Origin: SIAJ01 sp036266155
GTDB lineage: Bacteria > Planctomycetota > Planctomycetia > Gemmatales > Gemmataceae
DNA: 9,853 bases
Reading direction: 5' to 3'
Assembly: GCA_036266155.1 (NCBI GenBank)
Contig: DATANR010000468.1
Coordinates: 1-9,853 of the forward strand
The position numbers and the translations under genes were made by a program. The notes below the pieces were generated by a model. It was not told where the DNA came from, ran no database searches, and was given only the letters and a program-made list of their open reading frames with translations. Shown here piece by piece: positions 1 through 7,018 of this stretch. Position 1 is the stretch's first letter, and each line of letters opens with the position of its first letter.

Positions 1-641
1 GCATTGATGAGTCGCTGAAGCGCCTCCAGACCGATTACCTCGACATCTTGATCGCCCACGACATCGAGTTCGCCGACAACTTTGAAGCGGTGTTCACGGA
101 CACGGCGGCGGTCTTGTACAAATTGAAAGCGGCCGGCAAATGTCGCTTTGTCGGCATGTCCGGCCTGCCGCTCGGCATCCTGCAGACGGCCATCGAACGC
201 TGCAATCTCGATGTGGTCATCAGCTACACACACTTTACCTTGCAGAATCAGCGATTGTTGACGGACCTGTTGCCGGTGGCCGATGCGCACGGCGTCGGCG
301 TGATGAACGCGAGTCCGCTGTGCATGGGATTGCTCGGCGATCGCGGCCCGCAAGATTGGCACCCGGCGCCGGAGGCCGTGAAAGTTGCTGGTCGAGCCGC
401 GGCCGACTGGTGCCGCAATCGCGGAGCGAGTCTCGCGGCGCTCGGCATGCAATTCTGCTTACGAGAAGCGCGCATCCCAACGACGATCAGCGGCGCCACG
501 CGAGCCGAGGAGATGGAAGCCAACGTGCAGACGATGGAATCGCCGATCGACGAAGGCTTGCTGCGGGAAGTGCAAGCGATCTTCGCTTCGGTGAAGGACG
601 TCACCTGGCCGAGCGGCAACTGGTCGATGACGAATGGTTGA
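1..641 (+). CDS. Aldo/keto reductase, L-galactose dehydrogenase type (5' truncated)
   Basis: This is an NAD(P)-dependent aldo/keto reductase cut by the left edge; the reading phase begins at base 3 and 212 codons remain. Full-length relatives have about 320-345 residues, so roughly 110-130 N-terminal residues, with the catalytic Asp, Tyr and Lys, lie outside the window. The visible part starts in helix/strand 4 (SLKRLQTDYLDILIAHDIEF); the His codon at 57-59 fits the family's active-site histidine. Further blocks that I recall from plant L-galactose dehydrogenase are GMSGLPLGIL, ISYTHFTLQN, ASPLCMGLLGDRGPQDWHP and, near the C-terminus, the cofactor-binding region SGATRAEEMEANV. The predicted reaction is oxidation of a sugar or reduction of a carbonyl in the cytosol; the true substrate is unknown. 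The stop overlaps the next start by 8 bp (634-641), so the gene is translationally coupled to the terpene cyclase. Family assignment is strong; substrate is inference. Confidence 0.9.
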   Translation, partial: IDESLKRLQTDYLDILIAHDIEFADNFEAVFTDTAAVLYKLKAAGKCRFVGMSGLPLGILQTAIERCNLDVVISYTHFTLQNQRLLTDLLPVADAHGVGVMNASPLCMGLLGDRGPQDWHPAPEAVKVAGRAAADWCRNRGASLAALGMQFCLREARIPTTISGATRAEEMEANVQTMESPIDEGLLREVQAIFASVKDVTWPSGNWSMTNG

Positions 642-2427
642 TCCCGAACGCCTGCGTGCAGCCTACTGCAAAGCCCGGGACGCTCTGCTCGCGGAACGCA
701 CTCCGGTTGGACACTGGATCGGCGAACTATCCTCGTCGGCCCTGTCCACGGCAACCGCTGTGACGGCACTTGCAATCGTCGCCCGCTCGGCCGGTGTGAA
801 CTCGACGCACGAGCGATTGATCGACGCTGGCTTGAGTTGGCTGGCCGACCATCAGAACGCCGACGGCGGCTGGGGCGACACGGTCAAGAGCATCAGCAAC
901 ATCTCGACGACGATGCTCTGCCGAGCTGCGTTCCATGTGACCGACCGAGCGGCACAATTCTCTGACGTTGTGCATCGCTACGAGACGTGGCTCTTTGAAC
1001 GTTACGGCCGCACGCCACAAGAACTCGTCGAAGCGGTACGACAGCGTTACGGCAAGGACCGCACGTTTTCGGTCCCCATCCTCATGATGTGCGCGTTGGC
1101 TGGGCTGGTGCCGTGGAAGGAGGTGCCGCGGCTGCCGTTTGAAATGGCATGCTTACCACAGTCGTGGTATCGCTTCGCGCGGATGCCGGTCGTGAGTTAT
1201 GCGCTGCCGGCGCTCATTGCGATCGGGCAGGTGATTCACTTCCATCGATCGACGTGGAACCCGATCACGTGGATCTTGCGAAAGCTTGGCCGGCGACGAA
1301 GTTTGCGCGTACTCGAACGCATTCAACCGTCGAGCGGCGGGTATCTCGAAGCGACGCCACTCACGAGTTTTGTGGTGATGAGTTTGGCGGCGATGTGGGC
1401 GGCGGGGCGCTACGCCGCAAGCGGCGTCATTGCGAAGGGGGTTGAGTTTATTGTGAAATCGGCGCGGGCGGATGGGAGCTGGCCGATCGATACAAACCTG
1501 TCGATCTGGGTGACGACATTATCGGTGAATGCGCTGGCGGCGGCCGGCGACCTGGATTCATTGGATCGACGCGATGAGCTACTCGCATGGCTTTTGAAGC
1601 AACAACTCAAGGAAGTTCATCCATACACAGGCGCGGCCCCCGGTGCCTGGGGCTGGAGCGACGAACCGGGCAGCGTGCCCGATTGCGATGACACGCCGGG
1701 GGCAGTGTTGGCAGTCCACAACCTTGCGCCGGACCCCAACAGGAACCCGGCTAGCCAGGCAAATATTGAAGCCCAACGATGGGTCGTCGACCTCCAAAAT
1801 CGCGATGGTGGGTTCCCGACGTTTTGTCGTGGCTGGGGACAACTTCCATTCGACCGCAGTGGTTGTGACTTGACTGCTCATGCCGCACGAGCAGTGGAAG
1901 GGATGATCGGCGACTTTCGGCCATGGCAGGGACGAGGGCTACCGGCTGCCTTCGCTTACCTTGCGCGTCAACAGCGCTCCGACGGATCCTGGCTTCCCCT
2001 CTGGTTCGGCAACCAGCACGCACCCGACGACATCAACCCCGTGTACGGCACCACCAAGGTGCTCGCGGCGTATCGCGATCTGAATCGCATCGACTCCGAC
2101 GTGGCCCGACGCGGCATCGCCTTTTTGCTCGATGTGCAAAACACCGACGGTGGCTGGGGCGGGGCGAAGGACACGCCGTCGAGCGTCGAGGAGACGGCGC
2201 TTGCCGTGGAGATACTCGTCGATCTCGCGCCGGCCGACCGGCAAGCCGCGGTGGAACGCGGCATCGAATATCTGATTCGTCGAGTCGAAGACGGCACCTT
2301 CCGCGATCCGTCGCCCATCGGCTTCTACTTCGCGAAGCTCTGGTATTTCGAAAAGCTGTACCCAATCATCTTCACTGTCGCCGCACTTGGCCGTGCGCTG
2401 CGAACGCACGCTTCCGAGGATCGATGA
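634..2427 (+). CDS. Class II terpene cyclase, squalene-hopene-cyclase-like
   Basis: The 597-residue protein has the alpha/alpha-barrel repeat layout of squalene-hopene cyclases, which protonate a linear isoprenoid and fold it into rings at the membrane. The acid motif DxDD is present as D350-C-D-D353-T. D412-L-T-A-H416 matches the Asp/His pair (D447, H451) that supports the acid in Alicyclobacillus SHC. QW-type repeats are visible at DGGWG (W80), DGSW (W283), DGGF (F394), DGSW (W453) and DGGWG (W508). An N-terminal block (GHWIGELSSS) matches the family's GxWxxEL. Length is slightly below the usual 620-640. The region after W453 (LWFGNQHAPDDINPVYGT) is about 9 residues longer than the SHC equivalent, and the C-terminal aromatic cluster differs, so the product may not be hopene. 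The start overlaps the upstream stop by 8 bp with no clear Shine-Dalgarno, suggesting coupling. The family is certain; substrate and product are unknown. Confidence 0.9.
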   Translation: MVDPERLRAAYCKARDALLAERTPVGHWIGELSSSALSTATAVTALAIVARSAGVNSTHERLIDAGLSWLADHQNADGGWGDTVKSISNISTTMLCRAAFHVTDRAAQFSDVVHRYETWLFERYGRTPQELVEAVRQRYGKDRTFSVPILMMCALAGLVPWKEVPRLPFEMACLPQSWYRFARMPVVSYALPALIAIGQVIHFHRSTWNPITWILRKLGRRRSLRVLERIQPSSGGYLEATPLTSFVVMSLAAMWAAGRYAASGVIAKGVEFIVKSARADGSWPIDTNLSIWVTTLSVNALAAAGDLDSLDRRDELLAWLLKQQLKEVHPYTGAAPGAWGWSDEPGSVPDCDDTPGAVLAVHNLAPDPNRNPASQANIEAQRWVVDLQNRDGGFPTFCRGWGQLPFDRSGCDLTAHAARAVEGMIGDFRPWQGRGLPAAFAYLARQQRSDGSWLPLWFGNQHAPDDINPVYGTTKVLAAYRDLNRIDSDVARRGIAFLLDVQNTDGGWGGAKDTPSSVEETALAVEILVDLAPADRQAAVERGIEYLIRRVEDGTFRDPSPIGFYFAKLWYFEKLYPIIFTVAALGRALRTHASEDR

Positions 2428-2933
2428 TGTTCAATTCAATCGTCCTGGCACTCGCCCTCATTCCCGCCGATGCGCCGGCTCATCCCGGCCTGCCGACCGA
2501 ATGGCATGGCCGCTGGACCGGCACGCTCAAGATCACGCCGGTCGCCGGCGAGGCGCAAGAGACGCCGATGGAGATGGTCATCGAGCCGCTCAAGGACTCG
2601 AAGAACTACCGCTGGCGGATCGTGTATGGCAAAGGCCCGGCCCGTGAATACGAACTCATCCCGCAGGAGAAGGCCAACCACTTCGTCATCGACGAGAAGA
2701 ACGGCCTGCTCATCGACGCCTGGCTCATCGGCGACACGGTGCACAGCTTCTTCCAGGTCGCCGAGTCCATGATCCCCGTGCGCTATGAGCGTAACGGCGA
2801 CACGCTGCGCTTCAGCTTGACCGTATCGACTAACAAAGAGCCGCGGACGACGAAGATGACCAAGGGTGATTTCGAGGCGAAAGCATTCCAGCTTCAGTCG
2901 GTTCATGTCGCGGAGTTGAAGAAGGCCAAGTGA
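2427..2933 (+). CDS. Small probably secreted protein of unknown family
   Basis: I do not recognise this family. Two ATGs stand in tandem at 2424 and 2427. I choose 2427 because GAGGA at 2416-2420 then has a 6-nt spacer, against 3 nt for 2424; the start shares one base with the cyclase stop (TGATG). The 168-residue product begins with a short hydrophobic stretch (FNSIVLALALIP) and ADAPAHP, which looks like a signal peptide with a weak positive end. The rest alternates charged and hydrophobic residues in beta-strand fashion, with EWHGRWTGTLKI after the leader and Trp/Tyr-rich strands. This suggests a small beta-barrel or lipocalin-like fold, but that is only inference. Position directly after the cyclase, with coupled translation, ties its expression to the reductase and cyclase. 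The C-terminus is Lys-rich (ELKKAK). Confidence 0.75.
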   Translation: MFNSIVLALALIPADAPAHPGLPTEWHGRWTGTLKITPVAGEAQETPMEMVIEPLKDSKNYRWRIVYGKGPAREYELIPQEKANHFVIDEKNGLLIDAWLIGDTVHSFFQVAESMIPVRYERNGDTLRFSLTVSTNKEPRTTKMTKGDFEAKAFQLQSVHVAELKKAK

Positions 2934-2985
2934 CGGCTCGGTTGAATTCCAGGCGTCGAATCGGCACAACAATCTTGTCCCGCCC

Positions 2986-2989
2986 GGAG
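2986..2989 (+). promoter_or_regulatory. Shine-Dalgarno of trpB
   Basis: GGAG lies 7 nt before the ATG at 2997. It supports this start over any internal Met and shows that trpB is translated independently of the upstream coupled genes. The 63-bp gap before trpB shows no terminator-like hairpin, so transcription may still read through from the cyclase operon. Confidence 0.7.
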
Positions 2990-2996
2990 TTTCTTC

Positions 2997-4205
<1,209 letters not shown>

Positions 4206-4459
4206 CCGAGCAGCACGAAATCAAAGGGCGCCAATCAAAGAGCGCCACGAAGAGCGCCAGTGGGTTATGGGGGTTGGCGCTCTTTGACTGAGTTTGCGAT
4301 CGATGCTTCTGGCCAGTAAAGACTTGCGACGAATCCGTCGGGCGAAAAAGTGGCTCCAGAAACCATGCGAAAACTGGTAAGCGAACCATCGACGAGTCCG
4401 TGACATTGACCTGCAATGGCATGGACTTCTGAATGAACCTCGCAATCACTTGCAATGAA
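4206..4459. other. Intergenic spacer between trpB and the short-chain dehydrogenase
   Basis: This 254-bp stretch is visibly richer in A/T than the flanking genes. It holds the repeat/hairpin described separately (4220-4287) and a small 5-bp hairpin at 4327-4340. No convincing sigma-70 promoter was found: TTGCGA (4294-4299) and TAAAGA (4317-4322), 17 bp apart, match the consensus poorly. Open frames run through it on the minus strand, but none has a start with a ribosome binding site. Confidence 0.6.
4220..4287. repeat. Triple direct repeat plus inverted copy, possible trpB terminator
   Basis: Two 14-nt units (atcaaagggcgcca at 4220-4233, atcaaagagcgcca at 4234-4247) and a shorter 12-nt unit (4248-4259) follow trpB in tandem. 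A perfect inverted copy, tggcgctctttga, sits at 4275-4287. It can pair with the second unit over 13 bp (4235-4247, loop 27 nt) or with the third over 10 bp (loop 15 nt), so alternative hairpins are possible. There is no T-run after the stem, so intrinsic termination would be weak; a role in RNA stability or rho-type ending is as likely. Confidence 0.55.
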
Positions 4460-5203
4460 ATGAAACCCATGCCACATCAAGTTGCTCTTGTCACCGGCTC
4501 GGCCACCGGCGCTGGTCGTGCGATCGCTTTACGGTTCGCCGCTCGCGGCTTCGCGGTCGCCATCAACTACTCGCGCTCCGAGATGGAGGCGAACGAGACC
4601 TTCGCGCAAGTCAAAGCACTTGGCATGCCCGCGATCCTGTGCAAGGCCACCGTCGGCGACGACGCTCAAGTCCGTGCAATGGTCGAGCGCTGCCGCGTCG
4701 AACTCGGCGGGCTCGATGTGCTCGTCAACAACGCCGGCACGACGCATTTCATTCCGCACACCGAATTGGAAGCCGTCACCGATTCCGTTTGGGATGAAAT
4801 CTTTCAAGTGAACTTGAAGGGCGCCTATTACGCAAGTCGCGCCGCGATGCCGTTATTGAAGGATCGCAAGGGCAGCATCGTCAACGTCTCATCCGTCGCG
4901 GGCCTGCTCGGGCACGGCAGTTCAATTCCATACTCAGCAAGCAAGGCGGCGATGAATTGCATGACGCAATCGCTGGCCCGTGCGTTCGCCCCGGACGTTC
5001 GCGTGAACGCGGTCGCGCCCGGCCCGATCTTGACGCGCTGGCTCAAGGGCCACGAGGCGCATGTTGACAAGGCGATCGCGCACACGCCGATGCAGCGCGC
5101 GGCCACGCCCGACGACGTGGCCGACGTCGTCGAGTTCCTGGCCCTCGGGACCGGATTGATGACCGGACAGGTTGTCGTGCTGGATGGCGGACGGACGATG
5201 TGA
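4460..5203 (+). CDS. Short-chain dehydrogenase/reductase, FabG-like
   Basis: This is a classical SDR oxidoreductase with a Rossmann fold, cytosolic, probably reducing a keto group with NADPH. From the ATG at 4460 (247 residues, the normal SDR length) the coenzyme motif TGSATGAG is at 12-19, NNAG lies in the middle, the catalytic Ser is S145 in NVSSVAG, and Y158/K162 form YSASK. PGPILTRW follows as the usual substrate-loop region, and the C-terminus VVVLDGGRTM is typical. An Arg after strand 2 (INYSRS) favours NADP(H). Other starts in frame are 4433, which has a weak GGA 7 nt upstream but adds nine residues unlike the family, and 4469 (MPHQVALVTG). The gene stands alone between a hairpin upstream and a terminator 2 nt after its stop. 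The specific substrate cannot be read from the sequence, and neighbouring trpB gives no clue. Confidence 0.93.
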   Translation: MKPMPHQVALVTGSATGAGRAIALRFAARGFAVAINYSRSEMEANETFAQVKALGMPAILCKATVGDDAQVRAMVERCRVELGGLDVLVNNAGTTHFIPHTELEAVTDSVWDEIFQVNLKGAYYASRAAMPLLKDRKGSIVNVSSVAGLLGHGSSIPYSASKAAMNCMTQSLARAFAPDVRVNAVAPGPILTRWLKGHEAHVDKAIAHTPMQRAATPDDVADVVEFLALGTGLMTGQVVVLDGGRTM

Positions 5204-5205
5204 CG

Positions 5206-5284
5206 AGTAGTTGTCAGTTCTTAGTTGTCGGTTGTCAGAAAAAACTGCTGACGGAGAACTAACAACTGAAAACTGACAACTACT
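5206..5284. terminator. Long imperfect hairpin, likely bidirectional terminator
   Basis: Perfect 14-nt arms, agtagttgtcagtt (5206-5219) and its complement (5271-5284), continue inward through a second imperfect block with wobble pairs to an A-rich apex (aaaaaa near 5239-5244). The element begins 2 nt after the SDR stop and ends inside the stop codon of the minus-strand 27-codon gene, so it occupies the whole space between two convergent genes. The arms consist of related short units (gttgtcagtt, gttgtcggtt, agttgttagtt on the complement), a sign of repeat expansion. Termination of both transcripts is inferred from position and symmetry. Confidence 0.7.
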
Positions 5285-5366
5285 ACTTGCGGTGCCGAAT
5301 CTTGGCGCGCATGCGGCGCTTCTTCCGTCCGACTTTCCGACGACCGGTACCGCGGCGAGCACCCAT
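5283..5366 (-). CDS. 27-residue basic peptide, bS22/mS38 (COX24/AURKAIP1)-like
   Basis: The ATG at 5366-5364 opens a 27-codon frame ending in TAG, followed at once by a second in-frame TAG. Fifteen of the 27 residues are Lys or Arg, and the second half reads RKKRRMRAKIRHRK. This resembles the RRKRM-x-K-x-HRK core of the COX24/AURKAIP1 family, whose bacterial member bS22 (described in mycobacteria) and mitochondrial member mS38 bind rRNA in the small ribosomal subunit. The start is supported by AAGGAG at 5375-5380 with an 8-nt spacer, the best Shine-Dalgarno in the window. A candidate promoter lies upstream and a terminator-like hairpin abuts the stop. A bTHX-type small ribosomal protein is an alternative, but the motif order fits less well. 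That the gene is real is fairly sure; the family is inferred from memory of a very short pattern. Confidence 0.72.
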   Translation of the reverse strand: MGARRGTGRRKVGRKKRRMRAKIRHRK

Positions 5367-5374
5367 GAGCCAAT

Positions 5375-5380
5375 CTCCTT
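5375..5380 (-). promoter_or_regulatory. Shine-Dalgarno of the 27-codon gene
   Basis: On the minus strand AAGGAG stands 8 nt before ATG (5366). A full six-base match to the anti-Shine-Dalgarno is rare in this window and is the main argument that this tiny frame is translated. Confidence 0.75.
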
Positions 5381-5410
5381 GATCGCAAGCCGGTTTCCGG
5401 CGTGGTTGTT

Positions 5411-5448
5411 GGGAGGAACTATCTTAGAACCTCCCCCAGCCGCGACAA
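5411..5448 (-). promoter_or_regulatory. Candidate sigma-70 promoter with dyad, for the 27-codon gene
   Basis: On the minus strand TTGTCG (5448-5443) and TAAGAT (5426-5421) are separated by 16 bp, each matching the -35 and -10 consensus at four of six bases. Transcription would begin about 48 nt before the ATG. The -10 box is flanked by a 6-bp inverted repeat, gggagg (5411-5416) and cctccc (5430-5435), 13 bp apart, which could be an operator. A 5-bp hairpin gccgg-ttt-ccggc (5389-5401) lies in the predicted leader just before the Shine-Dalgarno. Consensus matches of this quality occur by chance, so this is tentative. Confidence 0.35.
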
Positions 5449-5480
5449 GATCAAGCTCTTGACGACTAGATTGCGAACCA

Positions 5481-5558
5481 GCGGAGACCGAAGCGCAGCA
5501 AGGGCGACGCCGTCATCGACCAGACGCGGCGTCGCCCTCGCTGCGCTTCGGTCTCCGC
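5481..5558. repeat. Long palindrome with 32-bp arms and 14-nt loop
   Basis: The left arm (5481-5512, beginning gcggagaccgaagcgcag) and right arm (5527-5558, ending cgcttcggtctccgc) are reverse complements with one A-C mismatch; the loop is 5513-5526. The element lies 42 bp beyond the stop of the beta-lactamase-fold gene (read on the minus strand) and upstream of the 27-codon gene. No T-run follows the stem on either strand, so it looks more like a REP-type or mobile palindromic repeat than an intrinsic terminator, though it may stop or stabilise the upstream transcript. Confidence 0.85.
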
Positions 5559-5599
5559 CGTAATGGCGGTCGCTCCAACAGGTAGGACTACGTCACGGA

Positions 5600-7018
5600 C
5601 TACTCCTTATACACCAAGAACTCCTGCACCTTGCCGTCCGGCGAGCGATACATCAGGGCCTTGATCTTTACGCCCTTGAACGTGAAGTGCGTTGTCGTCA
5701 CTTCCATGCCGCCGCGCTCGCTGCCCGGATCTGTTTCAACCTTGTCCGGTTCGCCGAGCGGGCCGAGCCGCTCTTTGGCGCCCTTCACCCGCTCGTCGGT
5801 CAGGAAGATGCTGAAATCTTCGCCGAGCGATTCACGCGCGATCTTACCGCTTTGCAGTTCGCGGAACATGTCCAGGGCGGCAACTTTTGCGGGCGAGCCC
5901 TTGATGTGCGGCACGTCCGGCGCCGGCGGCTCCAGCGCTTGCAGCAAGAGCGCCAGGAGTGGATCGAACAGGTCGCCGGCGTCCTCTTGCTCGGTATTGG
6001 TCATGAGGGCGATGGCCGACTTGGTGCGCGGCAACGCGGCGTTGTAGGTCAGGAATCCGCTGACGGCGCCCGAGTGCTTGAGGACCGAGTCGCCGCGCCG
6101 CCGGCTGACGCCGATGCCGCAACCGTAATCGCGCTGCCGGCCGTCGTTCAACTCGCGGGCCGTCGTCATCAATCGATAGGAATCTTGCTTCAATACCTTG
6201 CCCGAGACCAGCGCCACGTCCCACTTCACCAGATCGGACGGAGTCGTGTAGAGCGCCCCGGCGGCGTGAATCCAGCCCGATGCTTCGCGCTTCGATGGCT
6301 CCGGCGGCCCCAGCGCAAACGCAGTGTACCCTTGCGCCAATCCCGGATGATCCGGCTTCGGGTCGAAGACGGTGTCGGTCATGCCGAGCGGCTTCAGAAT
6401 GCGTTCGGTGAGGAACTGCTCGTACGTCTTGCCGCTTATTTTCTCAATGATCCGCCCGAGCAACACGAAGCCCGTGTTGCTGTACGACCAGCGCGCCCCC
6501 GGATCGAAATCGAGTTTGCCGCCCGCGTATTCCTTGAGCAATTGATCCGGGTCGATCGCCTTCTCCATGCGGCGATCGACGAAGTCCAGGGGATAGTAAT
6601 CCGGATAGCCGGCCGCGTGCGTCATGAGATCGTAGAGCGTGATCTCCTTCGCCTTGGTCAGATTCGGATACCACTTCGCCACCGGATCGCGGACGGCGAG
6701 CTTGCCATCCTCGGCGAGCAGAAAGATGCATGCCGCGGTGAACTGCTTGGTCACCGAGCCGGCCGCGAACATGGTGCTCGTCTCGACGGGCGCTTCCGGC
6801 TTCAGCGACCGCTTGCCATAGCCCTTGGCGAGCACGACCTTGCCGTCGCGGACGATCGCCACCGACAGGCCGACGTATTTGTTCGGCTTGATCTGTGCGG
6901 ACAAATAGTCGTCGATGGCTTTGACGTCGAATTTGGCCGGGAGCTTCGGGTCCGCGCCGTGGAGCGAGCAAGCCGCGAACATCGCGACCAGAACCGACGT
7001 GCGCATGTTCATGTTCAT
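5600..7018 (-). CDS. Secreted serine hydrolase, class C beta-lactamase/DD-peptidase fold
   Basis: The 472-residue protein belongs to the beta-lactamase-related serine hydrolases (esterases, D-aminopeptidases, DD-peptidases, AmpC). The nucleophile motif SxxK is S88-V-T-K91, the second motif is Y179-S-N181 and the third is H315-S-G317, in place of KTG, as is common in the esterase/peptidase branch. All three are intact. The N-terminus (MRTSVLVAMFAACSLHGA) is a signal peptide, so it acts outside the inner membrane. Residues about 375-472 form an extra C-terminal domain with beta-rich text (VTTTHFTFKGVKIKALMYRS) that I cannot name; a similar tail occurs in other serine hydrolases. GAGG at 7025-7028 with a 6-nt spacer selects the first of three clustered Mets (7018). 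A tight hairpin lies in the leader. A true antibiotic-resistance role is unlikely from the motif set; the substrate is unknown. Confidence 0.92.
   Translation of the reverse strand: MNMNMRTSVLVAMFAACSLHGADPKLPAKFDVKAIDDYLSAQIKPNKYVGLSVAIVRDGKVVLAKGYGKRSLKPEAPVETSTMFAAGSVTKQFTAACIFLLAEDGKLAVRDPVAKWYPNLTKAKEITLYDLMTHAAGYPDYYPLDFVDRRMEKAIDPDQLLKEYAGGKLDFDPGARWSYSNTGFVLLGRIIEKISGKTYEQFLTERILKPLGMTDTVFDPKPDHPGLAQGYTAFALGPPEPSKREASGWIHAAGALYTTPSDLVKWDVALVSGKVLKQDSYRLMTTARELNDGRQRDYGCGIGVSRRRGDSVLKHSGAVSGFLTYNAALPRTKSAIALMTNTEQEDAGDLFDPLLALLLQALEPPAPDVPHIKGSPAKVAALDMFRELQSGKIARESLGEDFSIFLTDERVKGAKERLGPLGEPDKVETDPGSERGGMEVTTTHFTFKGVKIKALMYRSPDGKVQEFLVYKE

Noticed and set aside
1923..2426. In-frame upstream extension of the small secreted protein across the end of the cyclase gene
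   Set aside because: The added text is Arg-rich shadow sequence of the cyclase, while the signal-peptide-like start after GAGGA at 2416-2420 fits a true N-terminus.
4294..4322. TTGCGA-17-TAAAGA as a promoter for the SDR
   Set aside because: The -10 match is only about three of six bases, and such pairs are common by chance in an A/T-richer spacer.
4265..4480. A 71-codon minus-strand frame with protein-like text (including GATFSPDGFVASLYWPE) in the trpB-SDR spacer
   Set aside because: Its start lies inside the SDR gene, it has no ribosome binding site, and its codon third positions are not GC-biased like the real genes here. It could be a gene remnant, but nothing visible proves it.
5206..5284. 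CRISPR-like array from the repeated gttgtcagtt units
   Set aside because: The units are adjacent and partly inverted, without regular unique spacers; the element folds as one hairpin.
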